Part shown: positions 7,377-15,249 of the stretch, piece after piece
How positions within the stretch are numbered: position 1 is the first letter of the stretch
Layout of the letters: the number at the start of each line of letters is the position of its first letter
IMG/VR virus record: IMGVR_UViG_3300027749_000141
Location: 1 to 53,506 of that record
DNA from: a virus
Strand: one strand, 5' to 3'
DNA: 53,506 nt
Program-made: the position numbers and the translations under genes
The notes under the pieces: generated by a model
What the model was told of the DNA's origin: nothing
Databases searched by the model: none
Seen by the model: the letters and a program-made list of their open reading frames with translations, nothing else

Positions 7377-9106
7377 ATAGAGACTTAACTACTGCGCAGA
7401 AAGATTATGCAATTTTTTTGCCAGCAACATCAGGGTTTTACTCGACATTTATCGGTAAACAACGATATAGCAATTATGTCGATCCTGCCCGCATACCAAC
7501 TTCATTTAAAAGCGGTATGGCAAGTCTTAACTACTTAGAACCAGATAAGGGTGCATTTTACTACAACTGGTGTTTATACTCTGCAGGACACGCTAACTTA
7601 GACCTTAACAAGTATGACGAAAGCGAAGATATGTTCCGTAATAGAGATAGAAGTACTAGTTGGGTGCTAGGCGACTCAGGAGGGTTCCAGATTGGTAAAG
7701 GTGTATGGGAAGGCGAGTGGCGCGATCCGACTAGTGCAGTTGTGCAAACAAAAATGGCTGAGTGTATTGCAAAAGGAATAGAAACTGTTCCTGTACTTGA
7801 CAAAGACGGTAATCCCATTGTTAATAAAAAAGGTATTGCCAGGACTACTAAAATCGATCATGTTAAAGTCTATCAGGCACGTTTAGATGCTGCTCAAAAG
7901 AAAAGAGAGCAAGTGTTAACGTGGATGGATGCGTTAATGGATTATGGCATGGTACTTGATATTCCAGCGTGGGTTGAAAGAAGCCCTGCAGGAAGATTAG
8001 CAACAGGAATTACAAGCTACGACGAAGCAGTCGAAGCAACGATTTATAATAATGAATACTTTATGAAACATCGTAACGGAAACTGCAAGTTCTTAAACGT
8101 ACTACAAGGCGAAACACACGCACAAGCCGATGACTGGTACAGTAAGATGAAAGATTTTTGCGATCCTGCAAAATATCCAGACAATCATTTTAACGGATGG
8201 TCGATGGGTGGACAAAATATGTGTGATGTTCACCTTGTCCTTAAAAGACTAGTAGCATTACGCTTTGACGGTTTATTAGAAACAGGACTGCATGATTGGA
8301 TGCACTTTTTAGGCACGAGTAAATTAGAATGGGCATGCTTGTTAACTGACATCCAACGTGCTGTTAGAAAATATCATAATCCTAACTTTACTATTAGCTT
8401 CGACTGTGCAAGTCCGTTCTTAGCAACTGCTAACGGGCAAATATACATTCAGACAGAAACCGAAGATAGGAAAAAATGGGTCTATCGAATGGTACCAAGT
8501 GTTGACAATAAAAAGTATGCACTTGACACTAGGTTGTTTAAAGATGCTGTTATACAAGATGGAATTTTTAAGAATTTTGAATCAAGTCCGTTGATTGACC
8601 AAGTGCAAATCAAAGATGTCTGCATATATGCACCAGGTGATTTAAATAAAATTGGCAAAGAAGGTAAAACTTCTTGGGATAGTTTTAGTTATGCAATTCA
8701 AATGGGGCACAATGTGTGGAGCCATCTTAATGCAGTGCAAGAAGCAAATCGTCAGTACGACAATGGTAAATATCCTGCCATGATGGTTGCAAGCAAAGTC
8801 GAAGGAAAAAAGTTTCGGCAGTACAGTAGAAACTTCTTTAAAGATATAGTCGATGACATATTTGCAGCAGATACTCGAGATAAAGCAAACGCAATTATCG
8901 AACAGTATAACAGATATTGGATGGATATTCCAGGAACACGCGGTGCAATTGGTGCAAAGACTGTTAATTCGTCAACACAATTTGCCGTTTTCTTTGACGA
9001 AGAAGAGGATGATAGTGTACACTTAGAACACGGGGGCGAGCTTGAAGACAACATCGAACAAGCTGAAGCTATTTTAGATGAACTTGAACAGAGTGTAAAG
9101 GCATGA
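7373..9106 (+). CDS. dpdA: DpdA-type DNA guanine transglycosylase (TGT superfamily)
   Basis: Predicted to swap guanine in DNA for a 7-deazaguanine base, as described for phage DpdA enzymes, which shields phage DNA from host restriction. 577 residues, longer than bacterial tRNA-guanine transglycosylases (about 375). The TGT hallmarks appear in order: LGDSGGFQ (D101), VLQGE (Q244-G245), MGGQ (G278-G279), HFLGTS (311-315) and ISFDCASPF, where D343 aligns with the catalytic nucleophile Asp (D280 in Z. mobilis TGT). The acidic C-terminus (FFDEEEDDS onward) is extra. The start is GTG, overlapping the previous stop (GTGA). folE, queE and a QueD-like gene downstream supply the expected precursor pathway. 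Action on DNA rather than tRNA is inferred from family resemblance and context. Confidence 0.82.
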   Translation: MNRDLTTAQKDYAIFLPATSGFYSTFIGKQRYSNYVDPARIPTSFKSGMASLNYLEPDKGAFYYNWCLYSAGHANLDLNKYDESEDMFRNRDRSTSWVLGDSGGFQIGKGVWEGEWRDPTSAVVQTKMAECIAKGIETVPVLDKDGNPIVNKKGIARTTKIDHVKVYQARLDAAQKKREQVLTWMDALMDYGMVLDIPAWVERSPAGRLATGITSYDEAVEATIYNNEYFMKHRNGNCKFLNVLQGETHAQADDWYSKMKDFCDPAKYPDNHFNGWSMGGQNMCDVHLVLKRLVALRFDGLLETGLHDWMHFLGTSKLEWACLLTDIQRAVRKYHNPNFTISFDCASPFLATANGQIYIQTETEDRKKWVYRMVPSVDNKKYALDTRLFKDAVIQDGIFKNFESSPLIDQVQIKDVCIYAPGDLNKIGKEGKTSWDSFSYAIQMGHNVWSHLNAVQEANRQYDNGKYPAMMVASKVEGKKFRQYSRNFFKDIVDDIFAADTRDKANAIIEQYNRYWMDIPGTRGAIGAKTVNSSTQFAVFFDEEEDDSVHLEHGGELEDNIEQAEAILDELEQSVKA

Positions 9107-9624
9107 ATAGAGACTATACTGGTGTAACAACAGACGATGCTACTTTTTTTATAGGTAAAGAAATAGAACATACACCCGCATACGGAAAGAAAACGTTGTT
9201 TATAGTAGGCAGACATTCGGTAGGAGACATTGAACATCACATCGACAGCACCATTGAACATTTGTTCTTTGGTGCGAACCATAGCTTTAATCCAGAACGA
9301 CAAGATTATGCAGCATGGGCCGAATGGGAAGACATGATTACATATTTTCTCAACCTTGGCTATCTGTGTAGTTTAGATATTCCACTAAGTGCAACTGAAG
9401 AATTTCACGACGGCAGCTTTAACGAGTATAACAACTTTATACCGCAAATCCGAGTTCCGATTCCTTATATTAGATTTTGGAACTACAACACCATGATTAA
9501 AATCGACGATATCGGTTTTAACTCGACTAATCCGGGTGTATGGACTCACAGTTTGCACGATTTACAAGATCGTGCAAAATTTACTAACTGGGCTGAATAT
9601 AAAAAAGACGAGATCTTAAAATGA
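9103..9624 (+). CDS. Conserved unknown protein paired with dpdA
   Basis: 173 residues, soluble. The ATG overlaps the dpdA stop (ATGA), and the next gene overlaps in the same way. The N-terminus MNRDYTGVTTDDATFFIGKE partly echoes that of the DpdA protein (MNRDLT). His-rich positions (GRHSVGDIEHHID, TEEFHDG, WTHSLHD) could bind metal but no known motif is complete. I recall homologous uncharacterised proteins in cyanophages. Tight coupling to dpdA suggests a role in making or placing the deazaguanine base; this is inference and no reaction is assigned. Confidence 0.75.
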   Translation: MNRDYTGVTTDDATFFIGKEIEHTPAYGKKTLFIVGRHSVGDIEHHIDSTIEHLFFGANHSFNPERQDYAAWAEWEDMITYFLNLGYLCSLDIPLSATEEFHDGSFNEYNNFIPQIRVPIPYIRFWNYNTMIKIDDIGFNSTNPGVWTHSLHDLQDRAKFTNWAEYKKDEILK

Positions 9625-10049
9625 CAAGAAAAAGAAGTATCTATGCACCCTATGCGCCTACGTGTGTACTACCTGGTTGTGATAACAGAGTTAGTTATCA
9701 TGACATTGTTACAAAAAGTGACGGTACTCCGGGAATCCACTGGAAAGCATGCTGTGAACTGCACCGCAATGAAAACAAAGACGAGTCCGACACATACAAA
9801 CTTTCAAGAGGTTGTGAAAATAAAGACGGTAGGTTAGGTTTAGGTTTTTCATGTGAAAGTACAGCTATTACAGAATCAAGTAAATTAGATTACGATCACT
9901 GGAACGGTAATAGATTTGATCAATCAGAGGATAATATTGTTGTATTATGCAAAGACTGTCATTCAAAAAAATCAGTAATATGCAAAGACAACTTGAACAG
10001 GTATTCCTATGTTAATCCTAATTTTAATGACTTTTTTGAGTTAGTATAA
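9621..10049 (+). CDS. HNH-type nuclease-like protein
   Basis: 142 residues. The C-terminal half carries LDYDHWNGNRFDQSEDNI and then LCKDCHSKKS, which fits the HNH beta-beta-alpha-metal core (catalytic D-H, mid N, CxxCH zinc knuckle). A second Cys-rich part lies at the N-terminus (TCVLPGCDN, ACCELH). It overlaps both flanking genes by 1-4 nt, unlike most freestanding homing endonucleases, which usually interrupt operons. It might be a domesticated HNH enzyme of the modification locus or a mobile nuclease that inserted neatly. Family call is good; role unknown. Confidence 0.75.
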   Translation: MTRKRSIYAPYAPTCVLPGCDNRVSYHDIVTKSDGTPGIHWKACCELHRNENKDESDTYKLSRGCENKDGRLGLGFSCESTAITESSKLDYDHWNGNRFDQSEDNIVVLCKDCHSKKSVICKDNLNRYSYVNPNFNDFFELV

Positions 10050-10402
10050 TGACAAATAAAATGATATTTGTCACTTTTAAGAAAGAAGGAATACATCATT
10101 ACCCTGATGCGTTATCTAACCCAGCGTTAGCAGATGTGTCATTTTTAGGTCTTCCGCACCGACACATGTTTCACTTCAAAGTTTGGATTAGTGTAGTACA
10201 CAATGATCGAGATATTGAATTTATATTGTTTAAAAGATGGTTGACTTCATTATACAATGATGCTATACTTGAACTTAACAACAAAAGTTGTGAGATGATC
10301 AGCGACGATTTACATGATGTTATATATCAAAAATACCCAGATCGCAAGATTTGGATTGAAGTCTCCGAGGACGGAGAAAATGGTTCTTTCATTCAATACT
10401 AA
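10049..10402 (+). CDS. QueD-like T-fold protein without the catalytic cysteine
   Basis: 117 residues with the layout of 6-carboxy-5,6,7,8-tetrahydropterin synthase/PTPS: an early His pair (IHHYPDA, 16-17), HRH (37-39) where QueD has the zinc-binding HGH, RDIEF (54-58) in place of the (M/V)DF segment, a CEMISDDLHDVI helix (81-92) where QueD has PTxEN, and WIEVSEDGE...Y at the end. The catalytic Cys that precedes HGH in QueD is absent (VSFLGLPHRH). It may therefore do other chemistry on a pterin or deazaguanine substrate, such as a decarboxylation or base-modifying step, rather than canonical QueD activity. Position between dpdA and folE/queE supports a pathway role. The fold assignment is from motif order only. 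Confidence 0.6.
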   Translation: MTNKMIFVTFKKEGIHHYPDALSNPALADVSFLGLPHRHMFHFKVWISVVHNDRDIEFILFKRWLTSLYNDAILELNNKSCEMISDDLHDVIYQKYPDRKIWIEVSEDGENGSFIQY

Positions 10403-10416
10403 AAGGAAAACACAAA

Positions 10417-10653
10417 ATGGCTAAAAACTACAAAACATTTTCATACTTAGAATCACGCCCAGATGTTGTTAAGATTTTTGAAGATCTTGAAGCATTTCAT
10501 GATTTTTGTAGAATTGAGTTACGTAAGTTTGATCCAGCAGATTTGTATCGCAAGGATACAAAATCATACGGGGCATACTTAGCAAGCAAACGCCCACGTA
10601 AACCGTACCAAGGTAGCAAACCTTGGAACAAAAACAAGTTTAACAAATCGTAA
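10417..10653 (+). CDS. Small basic hypothetical protein
   Basis: 78 residues with a good Shine-Dalgarno (AAAAGGA) before the ATG. The N-terminal two thirds are mixed; the last 25 are Lys/Arg/Pro/Trp rich (KRPRKPYQGSKPWNKNKF), suggesting nucleic-acid contact. No family recognised. Sits within the dpdA-to-glycosyltransferase run. Confidence 0.7.
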   Translation: MAKNYKTFSYLESRPDVVKIFEDLEAFHDFCRIELRKFDPADLYRKDTKSYGAYLASKRPRKPYQGSKPWNKNKFNKS

Positions 10654-10657
10654 GACA

Positions 10658-11740
10658 ATGAGTAGAATCTTTCTTGTTGATTTAGAAGCAGTTGAGACAA
10701 GATACACAGGTGAGTGGAAAGACCACTTGCCTGCGGTTCTCACTAACCAAGGACATCATGTTACTATTATTTCTGGACCTAATGACATCCCTAGTGCAAC
10801 TACTCCAGGTGCCTTTCTTAATTTTGGTGGGACTAACATTTATAAGGCCAACCAAGTTGAACAAATCGGCCGATTATTTTGCAATGGTGACATCCAGCCA
10901 AATGATCATTTTATTTTTACTGATGCATGGCACCCCGGTATCATTAACTTAAAATACATGAGTGAGTTACTGGGTATTCCAGTAACTATACATGGCTTAT
11001 GGCATGCTGGCAGTTATGATCCACAAGATTTTTTAGGACGACTTTGTGGCCATCAGCCCTGGGTTGATAGTGCCGAACGCAGTTTCTTTTATGCGTTTGA
11101 TTATAACTACTTTGCTACAGATTTTCATATTGACATGTTCGCAGAGAATCTGCTTAGACTACAACCAGCTACTGTAAGAGCATGTTATATGAATGAAGAA
11201 AATCAAAAGTTTGTACGCACAGGTTGGCCTATGGAATATATGGCTACTGTGTTAGACCCATATAAAGGCACAGAGAAACGTGATCTTATATTATTTCCAC
11301 ATAGAATTGCACCCGAAAAACAAGTTGAAATTTTTAAAGACTTGCAATCACGGTTACCGCAATATGATTTTGTAATTTGTCAGGAACAACAGCTAACCAA
11401 AAGTGAATATCACAAATTACTAAGCGAAGCAAAAATTGTGTTTAGTGCAAACTTACAAGAAACATTAGGTATTAGTTGTTACGAAGGTGCATTACTTAAT
11501 GCAATACCAATGGTTCCTGATAGATTAAGTTATGTTGAAATGTACAATCTACATTTTAGATACCCGTCAGAATGGACTGAAAGTTTCGAATCATATCAAA
11601 CACACAGCGTTAAATTGTGCAATACTATTATTAACTATATAGAAACATATGACGAATTAGTTCCTGCTATAGAACATCAGGCACACTTCTTAACACAGCA
11701 GTTCTTTTCAGCAAATAAATTATATGACAACATCAAATGA
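10658..11740 (+). CDS. GT-B glycosyltransferase (GT4-like)
   Basis: 360 residues. The C-terminal half has the GT4-type donor site: FPHRIAPEKQVEIFKDL (about 212-228), then ETLGISCYEGALLNAIP (about 270-286), matching the E-x(7)-E region of retaining GT-B enzymes. The N-terminal half (IFLVDLEAVETRY, WHPGII, TIHGLWHAGSYDP) would form the acceptor domain. T4-like phages use GT-B enzymes to glucosylate DNA bases, but this protein is not clearly an alpha- or beta-glucosyltransferase homologue. Being in the dpdA-queE run, away from the surface glycosyltransferases at 22-28 kb, it might decorate DNA; this is speculative. Confidence 0.8.
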   Translation: MSRIFLVDLEAVETRYTGEWKDHLPAVLTNQGHHVTIISGPNDIPSATTPGAFLNFGGTNIYKANQVEQIGRLFCNGDIQPNDHFIFTDAWHPGIINLKYMSELLGIPVTIHGLWHAGSYDPQDFLGRLCGHQPWVDSAERSFFYAFDYNYFATDFHIDMFAENLLRLQPATVRACYMNEENQKFVRTGWPMEYMATVLDPYKGTEKRDLILFPHRIAPEKQVEIFKDLQSRLPQYDFVICQEQQLTKSEYHKLLSEAKIVFSANLQETLGISCYEGALLNAIPMVPDRLSYVEMYNLHFRYPSEWTESFESYQTHSVKLCNTIINYIETYDELVPAIEHQAHFLTQQFFSANKLYDNIK

Positions 11741-12098
11741 TAATTCAATAACAATTACCGGAATAAGTGGAAATAGCATAACATCTACTCCGTATACTAT
11801 ATCAACTATGGCTTCAGATACAATTACATTTCCTTACACTAACTCTAACTCGGGTACATTTACTATTAACAGCGGATCTGGATATGGTACAATATCATCA
11901 TCTTCTTCTATGTATGATTCTATTCATAGCGACTGGTCGTTTGTTCCGTTTAGTAACTCTTGGCCAGAATATGTTGATTTTCAAAAAATGGCTAAAGAGT
12001 ACCCCGGACTTGAAATTGCCTACGAAAAGTTAAAAACTACATACAAACTATGCATCGATGACTGGGAAGAACAGAAAAGGAATAAAAATGGCAAATAA
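11724..12098 (+). CDS. Hypothetical protein with Ser/Thr/Gly-rich N-terminal half
   Basis: 124 residues; starts 17 nt inside the preceding gene. Residues 1-70 are low-complexity Ser/Thr/Gly/Asn with beta-repeat character (SNSGTFTINSGSGYGT), and 80-124 form a helical, more conserved-looking end (EYPGLEIAYEKLKTTYKL). No domain recognised. The end overlaps the start of the phosphoribosyltransferase gene. Confidence 0.65.
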   Translation: MTTSNDNSITITGISGNSITSTPYTISTMASDTITFPYTNSNSGTFTINSGSGYGTISSSSSMYDSIHSDWSFVPFSNSWPEYVDFQKMAKEYPGLEIAYEKLKTTYKLCIDDWEEQKRNKNGK

Positions 12099-12591
12099 AC
12101 TATATTACAGCTGGTCACAAATAGAAGGAGCATGTTTAGAAATTGTTAGACAGCTTGCTGCCGATAATTGGAAACCTGATTACATCGTTGGTATAACACG
12201 CGGTGGTGCAGTTCCTGCAGTGTTAATTAGCCAATACACCGGAATTCAAATGAAACCGTTAGAAGTTAGTCTACGAGACAATGGCGACTGTACAACTGAT
12301 TGCGGAATGGCCGAAGATGCGTTTAATCGAAAACAAATTCTCGTAGTTGATGATATTAATGACTCGGGCGCAACTATTGCTTGGATTAAAGATGACTGGA
12401 TGCAGTCTACGATGCCAGATCATGTATCCTGGGAAACAATTTTTGGCAGCAATGTTAGATTTGCTACAGTGTTTACAAAAGCATCTAGCAAAGAAACTGT
12501 TGAATATTCAGTAGAGGAAGTTGAAGACAGCACTTGGGTCGTGTTTCCTTGGGAAGACTTTTGGAGGAATGATGTCAGATTTAACAATTAG
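12088..12591 (+). CDS. Phosphoribosyltransferase
   Basis: 167 residues from the ATG at 12088, preceded by AAAAGG; the frame is also open upstream to 12058 but that start lacks a ribosome binding site. The PRPP-binding motif ILVVDDINDSGATI (about 84-97) and the IVGITRGGAVPAV loop (33-45) are typical of type I phosphoribosyltransferases, in the style of hypoxanthine or xanthine PRTases. It probably salvages or redirects a purine-like base; given the deazaguanine genes around it, the base could be a modified purine, but nothing in the sequence fixes the substrate. Confidence 0.88.
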   Translation: MANKLYYSWSQIEGACLEIVRQLAADNWKPDYIVGITRGGAVPAVLISQYTGIQMKPLEVSLRDNGDCTTDCGMAEDAFNRKQILVVDDINDSGATIAWIKDDWMQSTMPDHVSWETIFGSNVRFATVFTKASSKETVEYSVEEVEDSTWVVFPWEDFWRNDVRFNN

Positions 12592-12742
12592 AGAACTAAA
12601 AGAAAAACTAAAAATGGTAACTCAGGATCTGCAAAATTTATCCGCAACCGGTGAAAGTATTCGCAAGATTGATGTGCTAACGCAGTACAAAGAATACATC
12701 GAAGATGAGATAAAATTTCTCTCTTCGGTTGACAAGACCTAA
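12572..12742 (+). CDS. Small helical hypothetical protein
   Basis: 56 residues from ATG 12572 (MSDLTIRELKEKLKMV). GGAGG at 12563-12567 sets this start or the adjacent in-frame ATG at 12569. Predicted helical hairpin or coiled coil. It overlaps the preceding PRTase end, and its last codons contain the -35 of the folE promoter. Confidence 0.65.
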   Translation: MSDLTIRELKEKLKMVTQDLQNLSATGESIRKIDVLTQYKEYIEDEIKFLSSVDKT

Positions 12743-12757
12743 ATAATGTTGTACAAT
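12729..12757 (+). promoter_or_regulatory. sigma70-type promoter for folE
   Basis: TTGACA (12729-12734), 17 bp, TACAAT (12752-12757), with the -35 inside the end of the previous gene and the folE ATG 24 nt after the -10. The spacer contains CCTAAATA, as also seen at the gene 45 promoter. Confidence 0.85.
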
Positions 12758-12780
12758 TAAAAACAATTTAAGGAATATTA

Positions 12781-13452
12781 ATGGCACACAATTCATCAAA
12801 AACAGATCCAGTATTAGGCAAATTAGTTCACGAGCATTTAGTTAAATTAGGTGTAGAAACGCCAGTAACAGAAAAACTGTTAACATCATCAGAAAAAGTT
12901 AATATCATTCAAGATAAGTTTTATGATATTATGGTAGCGTTAGGATTAGATTTATCCGACGACAGTCTAGCAGACACGCCTAAACGTGTTGCAAAAATGT
13001 TTGTCAACGAAATATTTTGGGGACTCGATTATGACGCATTTCCGAAATGTACTACTATTCAAAATAAAATGGGATACAATGAAATGTTGATTGAACGCAA
13101 CATTAACGTGCAAAGTAACTGCGAACATCACTTTGTAATAATCGACGGGCTAGCAACAGTTGGGTATATTCCAAAAGATGTTGTACTTGGTCTAAGCAAG
13201 ATTAATCGGGTAGTTGAATACTTTTCAAAACGTCCGCAAGTACAAGAAAGATTAACAGAACAAGTATTCCATGCATTAGAATATATTTTAGATACTGATA
13301 ATATTGCAGTAGTTATTGATGCAAAACATTATTGTGTTGCTGCAAGAGGTGTAGAAGATACTGGCAGCTCTACTGTTACCAGTAAACTAGGCGGTGCATT
13401 TAAAAACGATCCAACTACTCGTGCAGAATTTATGAGTATTGTTAACAAGTAA
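12781..13452 (+). CDS. folE: GTP cyclohydrolase I
   Basis: Converts GTP to 7,8-dihydroneopterin triphosphate, the first step both of folate and of 7-deazaguanine (preQ0) synthesis. 223 residues, the usual length. Zinc and catalytic residues are intact: NCEHHF (C114, H116, H117) and AKHYCVAARGV (H183, C185). The core GLSKINRVVEYFSKRPQVQE is canonical. Its own promoter and the queE gene 440 bp downstream mark this as the start of the deazaguanine precursor unit. Confidence 0.95.
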   Translation: MAHNSSKTDPVLGKLVHEHLVKLGVETPVTEKLLTSSEKVNIIQDKFYDIMVALGLDLSDDSLADTPKRVAKMFVNEIFWGLDYDAFPKCTTIQNKMGYNEMLIERNINVQSNCEHHFVIIDGLATVGYIPKDVVLGLSKINRVVEYFSKRPQVQERLTEQVFHALEYILDTDNIAVVIDAKHYCVAARGVEDTGSSTVTSKLGGAFKNDPTTRAEFMSIVNK

Positions 13453-13460
13453 GGAACTTT

Positions 13461-13901
13461 ATGAAACTAGAACCACAAATTCCAGCAGTAGGCATTACAC
13501 AAACGCACGACTGGGGCAAAAGTAAAATGTATGCGATTCGATGCGAATGCGGCAACACCGACGATGAAATTGAATTCATAGTAGAAGCCGACGAGTACAA
13601 TGTCACTGTTACTACATGGACGACTCAGAAAACTGTATATTGGGATAGACCAATCGATCTGCAAACTGCATATAAAATTAAAAATTCATTTCTAAGCAGT
13701 GCAACTTATGAAGTATTAAGTTTTCTAAACGGATTCCATCACCGACTTAAAATGTCTTGGAACTTGTGGTTCAATGGTTATCTTAAATATCAGCAATCGA
13801 CTATAATGTCTACACAACAAGCATTAAACTATGCAGAGGCACTGAAGTCTGCAGTTGAAGATTGCCAAGAATTTCGTAAACAGGATAAAGAATGTCAATA
13901 A
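13461..13901 (+). CDS. Hypothetical protein between folE and queE
   Basis: 146 residues with a Shine-Dalgarno AAGGAA. Contains one CxCG pair (IRCECGNTDDEIEF) that may form half of a zinc knuckle, beta-rich middle and a helical C-terminus. It is not QueD: no HxH or Cys-HGH pattern. Overlaps queE by 10 nt. A link to the pathway is suggested only by position. Confidence 0.7.
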   Translation: MKLEPQIPAVGITQTHDWGKSKMYAIRCECGNTDDEIEFIVEADEYNVTVTTWTTQKTVYWDRPIDLQTAYKIKNSFLSSATYEVLSFLNGFHHRLKMSWNLWFNGYLKYQQSTIMSTQQALNYAEALKSAVEDCQEFRKQDKECQ

Positions 13902-14746
13902 AAGTATCAGAATTATTTTACTCAATACAAGGCGAAGGACGCTACATGGGCGTCCCGTCTGTGTTTTTGCGAACGTTCGGCTGTAATTTTAAATGCCAAG
14001 GCTTTGGTGTGCCTAAAGGCAGTTTAAGTGGCGAAGCAGATGTTATTGCCGAAAAACAAGTAAAATATAACAAGTGGAAATCCTATGAAGAATTACCACT
14101 TGTATCTACCGGTTGCGATAGCTATGCAAGCTGGCATCCAAAGTTTAAGGATTTATCACCTACTATCAGGATTACCGACTTAGCTGCTAAAATTTTAGAC
14201 TTACTGCCAACTAAAGATTGGCAAGGTGAACATCTTGTTATTACAGGTGGCGAGCCATTGTTAGGCTGGCAGCGTAACTATCCGGATTTATTATCGCACA
14301 CATTGATGAGTAAATTAAAAGAGATTACGTTTGAAACAAATGGCACGCAACCACTAACTCCGGATTTCAAAAGCTATTTACAGAATTGGGGCATGCGACA
14401 CGGAAAAGATTCAATTACTTTTTCTGTTAGTGCTAAATTGAGTTGTTCAGGTGAACCTGCACACCTTGCAATCAAACCTGAAGTGGTGTGTGAATACGAA
14501 GAAGTCGGTTATGCATATTTAAAATTTGTAATTTCAACAGAAGAAGATGCAGAAGAAGCAATCGAGACTGCCGACATATATCGTGCTGCGGGATTTACAG
14601 GGCCGGTGTATTTAATGCCAGTAGGCGGTGTAACCGATGTGTATAATCTAAACTGCAAACGTGTCGCAGATATTGCATTAAAAAATGGGCTAAGGTACAG
14701 TGATAGGTTACACTTGCCACTATTTGGAAATAGTTGGGGAACATGA
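13892..14746 (+). CDS. queE: 7-carboxy-7-deazaguanine synthase (radical SAM)
   Basis: Makes 7-carboxy-7-deazaguanine (CDG) from 6-carboxytetrahydropterin. 284 residues. The family start (ELFYSIQGEGRYMGVPSVFLR-type) is followed by C31-x3-C35, while the third cluster cysteine appears to be C75 (STGCDSY), giving a CX3CX39C spacing instead of CX3CX2C or CX14CX2C. Such an insertion is known to me from cyanophage QueE homologues. VITGGEPLL (about 115-123) is the SAM-binding GGE motif. Overlaps both neighbours (10 nt and 4 nt). Supplies the substrate for DpdA or for a missing QueC. Confidence 0.92.
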   Translation: MSIKVSELFYSIQGEGRYMGVPSVFLRTFGCNFKCQGFGVPKGSLSGEADVIAEKQVKYNKWKSYEELPLVSTGCDSYASWHPKFKDLSPTIRITDLAAKILDLLPTKDWQGEHLVITGGEPLLGWQRNYPDLLSHTLMSKLKEITFETNGTQPLTPDFKSYLQNWGMRHGKDSITFSVSAKLSCSGEPAHLAIKPEVVCEYEEVGYAYLKFVISTEEDAEEAIETADIYRAAGFTGPVYLMPVGGVTDVYNLNCKRVADIALKNGLRYSDRLHLPLFGNSWGT

Positions 14747-15249
14747 TGTTTGAAAAAATAATAAAAGCAGTATTTGGTACAGGAGAATTTACGGAAGACC
14801 AAAGAATTGCACAACTCGAGCAAGAACTTGCAGATGCTGATAATTTAATCGAACAGGCAAAACTCCTCGAAGAAAAACGAGCAAAAAAAGAAGCTAAAAC
14901 GTTAGCTGCTGTTGAAAGGCGTCGAGCTAAAAAAGAATTCACAGGTTTGACACCAAAGGAAATTGCAAATAAACGCAAGGAGCCATGGGTAGATGTACTT
15001 TCATTTAAAGTTAATCAGGATAATATTCGAAATGGTTTTTATGAACTTGATTGGAACGATTACTTTATTTTAGAACTTAAACGCGAAGGGTACGGCTACG
15101 ACGGCGATCCTGACGAAGAAATCGTCGATCGTTGGTTTAGAGACATTTGCTTAAATGCTGCTGCAGAAACAGGTGTTGATCTAACTAATAGATCAGCAGG
15201 ATACATTAACTTAACAAAATTAACCGGCGGCAACGCTGAGGTACAATGA
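14743..15249 (+). CDS. Hypothetical coiled-coil protein
   Basis: 168 residues from the ATG at 14743, which overlaps the queE stop (ATGATG) with GGGGA just upstream. Residues about 20-70 are Glu/Ala/Lys-rich coiled coil (IAQLEQELADADNLIEQAK), followed by a more globular half with WVDVLSFKVNQDN and GDPDEEIVDRWFRDI. No family recognised. Confidence 0.7.
   Translation: MMFEKIIKAVFGTGEFTEDQRIAQLEQELADADNLIEQAKLLEEKRAKKEAKTLAAVERRRAKKEFTGLTPKEIANKRKEPWVDVLSFKVNQDNIRNGFYELDWNDYFILELKREGYGYDGDPDEEIVDRWFRDICLNAAAETGVDLTNRSAGYINLTKLTGGNAEVQ

Noticed and set aside
8512-8540. TTGACA hexamers inside dpdA
   Set aside because: Two occur (near 8512 and 8523) but lie within coding sequence without a suitably spaced -10.
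11724-12098. Possible frameshifted extension of the glycosyltransferase
   Set aside because: The glycosyltransferase already has a complete GT-B C-terminus; the overlapping frame encodes an unrelated composition with its own ATG.
13461-13901. QueD candidate between folE and queE
   Set aside because: No HxH, catalytic Cys or PTxEN-type segment; only a CxCG pair. Kept as hypothetical.
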